From NCBI GenBank assembly GCA_946410525.1, contig CAMKAQ010000077.1, positions 1 through 5,474 on the forward strand: DNA of 5,474 nucleotides, in the 5' to 3' direction. Shown here in pieces: positions 1 to 4,593 of this stretch; within the stretch, counting starts at the first letter, position 1, and every line of letters begins with the position of its first letter. The notes beneath the pieces were generated by a model that saw only the letters and a list, made by a program, of their open reading frames with translations, was not told where the DNA came from and searched no databases. The position numbers and the translations under genes were made by a program. This stretch comes from an uncultured Caryophanales bacterium. Its GTDB lineage: Bacteria; Bacillota_I; Bacilli_A; RFN20; CAG-826.

Positions 1-1207
1 AACGGTCATCGGATTATCGATTATCACATTCGTCGTTTGGATGATCCTCACGAACCTCAATATCGTTCCTGTCGCTGCAACAAGAACGCCTCTTTCTTTG
101 TCCTTAAGGTTTGCCATAACCGTCCTTGTCATCTCCTGCCCATGTGCTTTAGGTTTAGCGACACCGGTCGCCATCATGGTCGGAACCGGCAAAGGCGCGG
201 AGAATGGCATCCTCATCAAATCCGCTGAAGCTTTTGAAAGGCTTGAGAAGGTCGACTATGTCCTTTTCGACAAAACCGGAACCTTAACCAAAGGCGAGAC
301 AAGCGTCCGCGGAATCAAAGTCTATGAAGGGGATGAATCCTCTCTCCTAAAAGTCGCTGCGGCGGTGGAGGCCCATTCCGAACACCCTCTCTCCAAAGCG
401 GTCGTGACCGAAGCCAAAAAGAGAGGAATCGAATACTCCCTCAGCAAGTTTTTCGAATACATTCCAGGCGAGGGTGTGGAGGGTGATGAAACAGTCATCG
501 GAAACGCTTCTCTCATGAAAGAAAAAGGAATCGATATCTCAAAAGCAGAGACGGATTTCCTCTCTTTCTCAAAGCAAGGTTGGACACCTCTCTATGTCGT
601 GAAAGACAAACTCGTAATTGGCCTAATTGCCATTGGCGACGAAGTCAAAGAAAACAGCCGATTTGCCATAAAATCCCTGCAAAACCTCGGTAAAAAGGTT
701 TTCATCGTCACCGGAGACAACAAGATTACCGCCCAAGCGATCGCTGATTCCTTAGGGGTTAATGACGTATATTCAGAAGTTCTTCCAGGGGACAAGGAAG
801 CAATCGTTTCTAGGCTCCAAGAAGATGGTCATAAGGTCGCTTTCATTGGCGATGGGGTGAACGACGCCCCAGCCCTTACGAAAGCCGATATCGGTATTGC
901 CATCGGAGCGGGTTCTGATATTGCAATCGATTCAGCCGACATCATCCTCGTGAGAAGCGATCCGCTTGATGTCGTGTCTGCGATCGAACTCAGCCATAAA
1001 GTCGTCTTGAACATCAAAGAGAATCTTGGTTGGGCGTTCTTCTATAACCTCCTCCTCATCCCTCTTGCGGCAGGAGTGCTCTACCCATACGTCATCATGC
1101 AGCCAATGTATGGCTCAATCGCCATGTCGATATCATCGGTCACCGTCGTCCTCAATGCGTTGAGGCTACGTCTATTCAAAAGAAAAGCTATTAAAAAAGG
1201 AGAATAA
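1..1207 (+). CDS. copA: Copper-exporting P1B-type ATPase CopA (5'-truncated by window)
   Basis: This is the C-terminal 401 residues of a Cu(I)-transporting P1B-1 ATPase, an inner-membrane pump that exports cytosolic Cu(I) using ATP. The reading frame is open from base 2; base 1 belongs to the preceding codon, and the true start lies upstream. Visible in order are the TM6 metal-site motif CPC (137-145), the phosphorylation motif DKTGT (269-283), the nucleotide-binding-domain motif SEHPL (377-391), TGDN (710-721) and the hinge motif [10 protein letters not shown] (848-877). The last two helices carry a Tyr-Asn pair (FFYNLL) and Met/Ser residues (MSISSV); together with CPC these are the known Cu(I)-site residues of the P1B-1 subgroup, which favours Cu(I) over Zn/Cd. 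The N-terminal metal-binding domains, TM1-5 and the actuator domain are outside the window. No frameshift is visible. It is the first visible gene of a copA-copZ-csoR operon. The family and Cu(I) specificity are well supported. Confidence 0.96.
   Translation, partial: TVIGLSIITFVVWMILTNLNIVPVAATRTPLSLSLRFAITVLVISCPCALGLATPVAIMVGTGKGAENGILIKSAEAFERLEKVDYVLFDKTGTLTKGETSVRGIKVYEGDESSLLKVAAAVEAHSEHPLSKAVVTEAKKRGIEYSLSKFFEYIPGEGVEGDETVIGNASLMKEKGIDISKAETDFLSFSKQGWTPLYVVKDKLVIGLIAIGDEVKENSRFAIKSLQNLGKKVFIVTGDNKITAQAIADSLGVNDVYSEVLPGDKEAIVSRLQEDGHKVAFIGDGVNDAPALTKADIGIAIGAGSDIAIDSADIILVRSDPLDVVSAIELSHKVVLNIKENLGWAFFYNLLLIPLAAGVLYPYVIMQPMYGSIAMSISSVTVVLNALRLRLFKRKAIKKGE
1196..1202 (+). promoter_or_regulatory. 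Shine-Dalgarno of copZ, inside the copA 3' end
   Basis: AAAGGAG lies 7 nt upstream of the copZ ATG (1210) and overlaps the last codons of copA (Lys-Gly-Glu-stop). It is the only clear, well-spaced Shine-Dalgarno sequence in front of any complete gene in this window. It fixes the copZ start and suggests strong translation of the chaperone relative to the pump. Confidence 0.85.
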
Positions 1208-1209
1208 AT

Positions 1210-1425
1210 ATGCTCAAAAAACAAATCGTCAACATTGAAGGAATGATGTGCGAAGGCTGCGCCCGCACGGTCACAAGCGTCCTTGAAGCCCTCCCAGGCG
1301 TCAAGAAAGTTAGGGTCTCTTATCAGAAAGGCATCGCCGAAGTTAAAGCGGAAGCCCCTCTTTCTGAGGAAGAGTACAAAAAGGCCTTAGGAGAGACACG
1401 TTTCAAATTCGTGTCATTAAAGTAA
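1210..1425 (+). CDS. copZ: CopZ-like copper chaperone (heavy-metal-associated domain)
   Basis: This 71-aa protein is the size of a single heavy-metal-associated (HMA, ferredoxin-like fold) domain. The metal-binding loop reads GMMCEGC, matching MxCxxC with Met12, Cys14 and Cys17; the two cysteines would bind Cu(I). The following segment (ARTVTSVLEALPGVKKVRVS) has the usual helix and the 'PGV..V.V' beta strand of HMA domains. Small free-standing HMA proteins next to copA are normally cytosolic chaperones that pass Cu(I) to the ATPase or to the CsoR sensor. The gene starts 2 nt after the copA stop and its TAA overlaps the csoR ATG by one base, so all three are almost certainly on one mRNA. The loop lacks the histidine sometimes found between the cysteines, which does not change the call. 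Confidence 0.93.
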   Translation: MLKKQIVNIEGMMCEGCARTVTSVLEALPGVKKVRVSYQKGIAEVKAEAPLSEEEYKKALGETRFKFVSLK

Positions 1426-1688
1426 TGAAAGCAGATCCGAAAAAGGTTAAACGCCAGCTCGCTATAGCGAAAGGCCAGATCGAAGGCATCCAGAAGATGG
1501 TGGATGAAGACGCCTACTGCATCGACATCTCAAACCAGCTCATGGCCGCGGTCGCTGTTTTGAAGAAGGCCAATGAGATCGTCCTTCTCGCTCATATCAA
1601 ACACTGCGTTCATGATGCATGTTGCGAGAAAGAGCTTGACGAAAAGTTAGGCGAAGTAGGGGCGCTTCTTCGCCGAATGGGTGAATAA
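1425..1688 (+). CDS. csoR: CsoR-family copper-sensing repressor
   Basis: This 87-aa all-helical protein belongs to the CsoR/RcnR (DUF156) family. The N-terminal block (VKRQLAIAKGQIEGIQKMV) is the family helix with conserved Arg10 and the GQ-GI pattern. The Cu(I) ligands fit the Cys-His-Cys fingerprint: Cys32, His57 and Cys61, spaced 25 and 4 residues apart exactly as C36/H61/C65 of M. tuberculosis CsoR. The second-shell residues Tyr31 and Glu77 match its Y35 and E81, which supports copper rather than nickel (RcnR), formaldehyde (FrmR) or persulfide (CstR) sensing. An extra Cys66-Cys67 pair follows the third ligand and is not part of the fingerprint. CsoR proteins repress as oligomers and release DNA on binding Cu(I). 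The ATG overlaps the copZ stop (TAATG) and has no Shine-Dalgarno, so translation is probably coupled to copZ. The operator should lie upstream of copA, outside the window. Confidence 0.94.
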   Translation: MKADPKKVKRQLAIAKGQIEGIQKMVDEDAYCIDISNQLMAAVAVLKKANEIVLLAHIKHCVHDACCEKELDEKLGEVGALLRRMGE

Positions 1689-1701
1689 ACAAAAAATGCG
1701 C

Positions 1702-1723
1702 AAAAGTATCATTCCAATGATAC
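1702..1723 (-). terminator. AT-rich hairpin with T-run, likely terminator of the nitroreductase gene
   Basis: GTATCATT (1706-1713) and AATGATAC (1716-1723) form a perfect 8-bp inverted repeat around CC. On the minus strand it is followed by TTTT (1705-1702), then GCGCA and six more T's. On the plus strand the hairpin is followed by AAAAG, so it is not a classical terminator for csoR. The stem is AT-rich and therefore weak. It lies 13 nt past the minus-strand stop codon. Confidence 0.55.
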
Positions 1724-1760
1724 AAAAGAAGGTTGCCTAAAGAGCGTAAACCGCAACCTT
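1724..1760 (-). terminator. Second inverted repeat overlapping the nitroreductase stop codon
   Basis: AAGGTTGC (1729-1736) and GCAACCTT (1753-1760) are perfect 8-base inverted arms separated by 16 nt that include the TAG stop codon (1739-1737). Read on the minus strand the stem is followed by CTTTT, so it could be an intrinsic terminator or an mRNA 3'-end-stabilising hairpin, in tandem with the AT-rich hairpin just beyond it. The long loop and short T-run make it weaker than a textbook terminator. Confidence 0.4.
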
Positions 1761-2477
1761 GCTCATCTCTAATTCGCTGTCATCGGTATCGGGCAATGAT
1801 TGCCTATCGAATGAGATGCCTTTTTCCTTTAAACACACTTCCAAGATGAAAAGGAAGATGCCGATATCGATCTTGTTATAAAACATGACTTTGTTTACCG
1901 GCATAATGCCTCTTTTGCCAGGCTTTTTATAACGGTAGATCGACAATTCTTTCTCTTTGTTTTCGACGTACCAAGGCTGCGTATTGCATGCGCTCGGAGC
2001 AAACCTAACTATGTTAGCGATGCCTAAATCATCGCCTGACCAGATTTCCTCAAGCGGCTTTCTTTTGGATTTATACATGTCCTTTCTGAAGCTATTCGCA
2101 GGCATGCGTTTAAAGGCGATCATGATGACATACTCTAAGCCATTAACTCTAGTGGCTTTAGGCTTGCCGATTCCATACCATAACGCGCCTATCCCTCTTG
2201 AGTTCAGATACAAATCTATCTGTTCGCCCATATACCCGATGTTTCTTAGGCATTCGCCTTTCGGTTCGCTATAGAAGAGGATGCAATAATCTGCGCCCCT
2301 ATGGCACGTTGTCTCATTCTCTTTGACGAGGACAATTTCCGTTTTGATGTCCGGGAACAACGGGGTGACTTCACCAATGAATTCCCTAATCGACTTTAAA
2401 TCTTCTTCGTCAGTGGGCTTTCCGCCGACGAAGAAGTGGAATGACTTTCTTTTGAATAATTGCTCGTAGTAGTTCAT
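1737..2477 (-). CDS. TM1586-like nitroreductase-family flavoprotein
   Basis: This 246-aa cytosolic protein resembles the putative TM nitroreductase family, in which two nitroreductase-like halves occur in one chain. Near the N-terminus, FKRKSFHFF (8-16) matches the conserved R-x-S segment that contacts FMN phosphate. NIGYMGEQIDLYLNSRGIG (80-98) and ALWYG resemble the central helix and the 'G.G..W' strand of nitroreductases. RFAPSACNTQPWYV (158-171) is the second FMN-site motif (AP-SA-N-QPW). It probably binds FMN and uses NAD(P)H; the substrate cannot be told from the sequence. The only ATG start is at 2477: an in-frame TAA sits four codons upstream and the next Met is residue 83. There is no Shine-Dalgarno. 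The gene is convergent with the copper operon, and it looks less rich in CTC/ATC codons than its neighbours, hinting at a different origin. The family is fairly certain; a role in copper stress is not supported beyond proximity. Confidence 0.82.
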   Translation of the reverse strand: MNYYEQLFKRKSFHFFVGGKPTDEEDLKSIREFIGEVTPLFPDIKTEIVLVKENETTCHRGADYCILFYSEPKGECLRNIGYMGEQIDLYLNSRGIGALWYGIGKPKATRVNGLEYVIMIAFKRMPANSFRKDMYKSKRKPLEEIWSGDDLGIANIVRFAPSACNTQPWYVENKEKELSIYRYKKPGKRGIMPVNKVMFYNKIDIGIFLFILEVCLKEKGISFDRQSLPDTDDSELEMSKVAVYAL

Positions 2478-2483
2478 GAGGAT

Positions 2484-2512
2484 ACATTATTCCGAAAAAT
2501 TTTTAATGTAAA
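2484..2512 (-). promoter_or_regulatory. Candidate promoter of the nitroreductase gene, giving a near-leaderless transcript
   Basis: Between the tRNA terminator and the ATG, the minus strand has TTTACA (2512-2507) as a -35-like box. Two overlapping -10 candidates follow: TAATGT (2489-2484, 17-nt spacer) or AATAAT (2491-2486, 15-nt spacer). Either would place +1 at about 2477-2479, at or 2 nt before the ATG. No other promoter fits in the 41-nt gap, so the gene has a leaderless transcript, relies on readthrough, or uses a promoter I cannot recognise. Confidence 0.4.
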
Positions 2513-2518
2513 CGGCAT

Positions 2519-2549
2519 AAAAAACAGCATCGACTTTGAATCAATGCTG
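2519..2549 (-). terminator. Strong intrinsic terminator downstream of tRNA-Ser
   Basis: On the minus strand a 9-bp stem (CAGCATTGA pairing with TCGATGCTG, one T-G wobble) with a 7-nt loop (TTCAAAG) is followed directly by six T's (2524-2519). It begins about 13 nt after the tRNA CCA end. This is a standard Rho-independent terminator and separates the tRNA transcript from the nitroreductase gene. Confidence 0.88.
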
Positions 2550-2561
2550 CATTTTCCTTTT

Positions 2562-2652
2562 TGGCGGAGAAGGAGGGATTTGAACCCTCGCTGGACTTGC
2601 GCCCACTATCAGTTTTCGAGACTAACCCCTTCAGCCGCTTGGGTACTTCTCC
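2562..2652 (-). tRNA. tRNA-Ser, anticodon CGA
   Basis: The minus strand folds into a complete class II tRNA of 91 nt including an encoded CCA. The acceptor stem is GGAGAAG with CTTCTCC, the discriminator is G, and CCA is at 2564-2562. The D arm is CCC/GGG with the GG of the D loop. The anticodon stem is TTAGT/ACTGA (one T-G pair) with loop CTCGAAA, giving anticodon CGA, which reads the serine codon UCG. A long variable arm (TGGGC-GCAA-GTCCA), typical of serine tRNAs, precedes the T arm GAGGG-TTCAAAT-CCCTC. The long variable arm and the anticodon together make the identity secure. It appears to be a single-gene transcription unit, with its own promoter upstream and a strong terminator downstream. 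Confidence 0.97.
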
Positions 2653-2662
2653 GGCGTGAGAA

Positions 2663-2692
2663 ATCATAACCCACAGCACGTCTCTTTAGCAA
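2663..2692 (-). promoter_or_regulatory. Promoter of tRNA-Ser
   Basis: The minus strand carries TTGCTA (2692-2687) and TATGAT (2668-2663), separated by 18 nt and close to the sigma-70/sigma-A consensus. The predicted +1 is near 2656, only a few bases before the mature tRNA 5' end (2652). That is plausible for a tRNA transcription unit processed by RNase P. Confidence 0.7.
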
Positions 2693-2710
2693 GAAAAGTC
2701 TTATGCTAAA
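2685..2710. repeat. Inverted repeat between the divergent promoters
   Basis: TTTAGCA (2685-2691) and TGCTAAA (2704-2710) are perfect 7-base inverted arms separated by 12 nt. The left arm overlaps the -35 box of the tRNA-Ser promoter, and the right arm lies about 31-37 nt upstream of the extended -10 of the rightward gene. No T-run follows on either strand, so a terminator is unlikely. It could be a protein-binding dyad or chance. Confidence 0.35.
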
Positions 2711-2740
2711 TCAATTTGTTCCCTTAATGGCTTTTATGCG

Positions 2741-2749
2741 TGTTAAAAT
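2741..2749 (+). promoter_or_regulatory. Extended -10 promoter of the GGDEF/EAL-like gene and proS
   Basis: TGTTAAAAT is an extended -10 element (TG, one base, then TAAAAT, a 5/6 match to TATAAT). I see no good -35 box at 16-18 nt upstream; that stretch reads roughly CCCTTA, and extended -10 promoters often do without one. The predicted +1 is 2756, the first base of a palindrome, giving a 24-nt leader. Since the next gene starts 8 nt after this one ends, the promoter probably serves proS as well. Confidence 0.6.
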
Positions 2750-2755
2750 GCTCTC

Positions 2756-2770
2756 GTGGTCTAAGACCAC
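2756..2770. promoter_or_regulatory. 15-bp palindrome at the predicted transcription start (operator or 5' hairpin)
   Basis: GTGGTCT (2756-2762) and AGACCAC (2764-2770) are perfect inverted 7-base arms around one central A. The dyad begins exactly at the +1 predicted from the extended -10. As DNA it would be well placed as a repressor site. The half-sites TGGTCT/AGACCA match those of the GntR/HutC-type operator TGGTCTAGACCA (NagR/YvoA, DasR), but with one extra base at the centre. As RNA it would be a 6-bp stem with a UAA loop at the mRNA 5' end, 9 nt before the ATG, where no Shine-Dalgarno exists. The sequence cannot decide between the two readings. Confidence 0.55.
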
Positions 2771-2779
2771 ATTTTAGTC

Positions 2780-4585
2780 ATGGCAGAGTTTTTCAAGAAC
2801 ATCGGAAATTGGCTCTCTGGCCTCGATTGGCCATTCATTTTCAGAGTTGCTCTTTTCTTCTTCGCTGTTGCAAGCGTCATCGTCTTTGCGATCACCTTCC
2901 TTCTTGCGAAGAAAAAAGACGACGAATATTTCAAGGCCATGACCTACGAAGCCTCGAATATCCGCGTATACAAAGTCGACAACACTTTGGATGTCGTCAC
3001 CTTCTTCAATCTTGGTGCCATGAGCGAGAAGCGTACCTGCTCCATCCAGCAGTTCTACGATTCCTTCCCAGGGCATGAGCCTAACCGCATCAAGGTTTGG
3101 GTCAATGACGTCCTCGAAGGAAAGCAAACCACCGATTACCTTCAGACGACCGTCTTCTTCAAGAAGTCCACGAAGAAGTTCCCAGCCTTCCTTAGAGTCG
3201 CGAAAAGCGATCCAGTCAAAGGCATCGTCCACTTAGAGAGCTACATCCTTCTTGAGAAGAAGACAGGGAGGTCTCTCAACGGTCCTTCTCTCCTTCTCTC
3301 CTCTGAACGTGATTTCGTCGATTACCTTAAGGCCAATGGAACGAGCAACGGCATGACCTTCTGCTTCGCAATTCGACCAAAATATTATGGTTTTGCTGAG
3401 GGAAATAAAGATTCGAAGCTCAATCGTTCCTTCCTTCTAAGATACCGTTTGGCCCTTGAGCCATTCGTCAAAGCGCCTGCCAAACTCCTTGGCGGGGGAG
3501 AGGCGGAATACATCATCGCCAACTACGACATGAACGACAACACCGAGGCCATCAGCTTCGCCCTCAAGGTCGTCAACAGCGTCACCTCCTCGCTTAAAGC
3601 AAACCGCAAACCGCATGATCCTCTCTTTGAGATTAAGGTCGGTGTCGTCGCGAACAAAGACCTTCTCGGTGACGGAACCGCTATTCTTCTTGCCTCAAGG
3701 AAATGCGCGGCCAACGCGTTCGAATATCCTTCGTCCGTCTACTTCTATAAACAGGGTATTGACGATTATGCGGAGACCAGCGAATCCGGCAACTATCGTA
3801 GTGAGGTCGAGCGCATCATCTACGAAAAGAAGATCCTCTATACCTATCGACCCGTCTACTCAATCGGAAGGAGACGCGTCTATGGCTTCATCGGAAGAGC
3901 GGAACCTACCGCTGACTGCGCCTTCTATAACATGGAAGAGCTTAAGAACTACGCTCTCAGAGCGAAAGACGAGAAGAACCTCTTCGCCGCCATCGCCAAG
4001 AACCTAGTCGGAACATACATCGCCGAAAGAGAGCTCAAGAGCCAAAAGCTCTTCTACCCAGCCCTCATGAGCGAACTCGAATCGATCCCTTCCTTCTTCA
4101 AGCGTCTAAGGAACGCCAAAGAAGCGAACCTCGTCTTCACCCTCAAAGAGTCTGACGTCAATAACGCGGTCGGAAGCTTAGGCTTAGAAGAGGTTAAGAG
4201 GCTCATCAATGAGATCCACGAAAACGATTACGACATCGCCTTCGTCTTAAGCGGCAAAGCCCTCCTCATCGACCAAGACCTATTGGCCTTAGGAGATAGC
4301 TTCATCGTAGACTTCAGCTCACATGGCAGCGAACGCAACATGGACGCCACGATCAGGTCACAGCTCCACGCTCTCGTAGAGAGGCTCATCAGATTCAAGA
4401 AGCCAATCATCGCCAGTGACCTCAAGAACTGGGATTCGATTGAGCTCGTTGTGAGCAGTGGCATCGACTACATCAGCTGCGATATCTTCGCCCCATTCAG
4501 CCGCGAGATCGTCGAGGTGAGTGAGAAACACGAGACCCGTGTCCTTGAAATGAAGGGCTTGAATACAAACTGGAAAGGGAAATAA
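2780..4585 (+). CDS. Membrane-anchored protein with degenerate GGDEF-like and EAL-like domains
   Basis: This 601-aa protein has one N-terminal membrane helix (about 19-43) followed by KKKDD, so the rest is probably cytosolic. Residues about 50-165 may form a PAS-like domain (weak). About 195-340 follows the order of a GGDEF domain: GGGEAE (238-243) sits where GG(D/E)EF belongs and 'FEIKVGVVAN' resembles the 'I.vSiGia' strand. About 345-590 follows an EAL domain: 'YRPVYSIGRRRVYGFIGR' replaces 'FQPI....GYEALLR' (Glu to Ile371), VLSG (489-492) replaces DDFG, 'FIVDFS' (508-513) replaces 'IKID', and ASDLKN (545-550) replaces AEGVET. Nearly every c-di-GMP phosphodiesterase residue is missing, so it is likely catalytically dead, perhaps a nucleotide-binding or scaffold protein. 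The assignment rests on pattern order, not on intact motifs. The ATG at 2780 is the first after an in-frame TAA at 2762; it lacks a Shine-Dalgarno but is needed to keep the membrane helix. proS follows after 8 nt. Confidence 0.65.
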   Translation: MAEFFKNIGNWLSGLDWPFIFRVALFFFAVASVIVFAITFLLAKKKDDEYFKAMTYEASNIRVYKVDNTLDVVTFFNLGAMSEKRTCSIQQFYDSFPGHEPNRIKVWVNDVLEGKQTTDYLQTTVFFKKSTKKFPAFLRVAKSDPVKGIVHLESYILLEKKTGRSLNGPSLLLSSERDFVDYLKANGTSNGMTFCFAIRPKYYGFAEGNKDSKLNRSFLLRYRLALEPFVKAPAKLLGGGEAEYIIANYDMNDNTEAISFALKVVNSVTSSLKANRKPHDPLFEIKVGVVANKDLLGDGTAILLASRKCAANAFEYPSSVYFYKQGIDDYAETSESGNYRSEVERIIYEKKILYTYRPVYSIGRRRVYGFIGRAEPTADCAFYNMEELKNYALRAKDEKNLFAAIAKNLVGTYIAERELKSQKLFYPALMSELESIPSFFKRLRNAKEANLVFTLKESDVNNAVGSLGLEEVKRLINEIHENDYDIAFVLSGKALLIDQDLLALGDSFIVDFSSHGSERNMDATIRSQLHALVERLIRFKKPIIASDLKNWDSIELVVSSGIDYISCDIFAPFSREIVEVSEKHETRVLEMKGLNTNWKGK

Positions 4586-4593
4586 TCATCATC

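Noticed and set aside
41..1207. Start of copA at the first visible ATG (41)
   Set aside because: The frame stays open upstream to base 2 with hydrophobic residues of the preceding membrane helix, so this Met is internal.
1689..1736. A plus-strand terminator for the copper operon
   Set aside because: The hairpin here is followed by AAAAG on the plus strand. The T-run exists only on the minus strand.
1957..2274. A 105-codon plus-strand frame inside the nitroreductase gene
   Set aside because: It overlaps the FMN-site motifs of the minus-strand gene in antisense, has no Shine-Dalgarno and matches no family I recognise.
2460..2669. A 69-codon plus-strand reading frame encoding 'RRRRDLNPRWTC'
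   Set aside because: It is the antisense translation of the tRNA-Ser gene and its terminator. The RRRDLNPR-type string is a well-known spurious product of tRNA T-arm antisense sequence.
2478..2779. A riboswitch or T-box leader in front of the proS transcription unit
   Set aside because: The predicted leader is only about 24 nt with one small hairpin. There is no T-box sequence, specifier loop or antiterminator.
2774..3232. A 152-codon minus-strand open frame
   Set aside because: It is antisense to the N-terminal part of the GGDEF/EAL-like gene. It is acidic and low-complexity, as expected from codon-biased antisense, with no recognisable motif.
3615..4007. A 130-codon plus-strand frame in another phase of the GGDEF/EAL-like gene
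   Set aside because: It is an out-of-frame shadow rich in Ser/Arg/Thr, with no initiation signal, lying within a long gene with consistent codon use.
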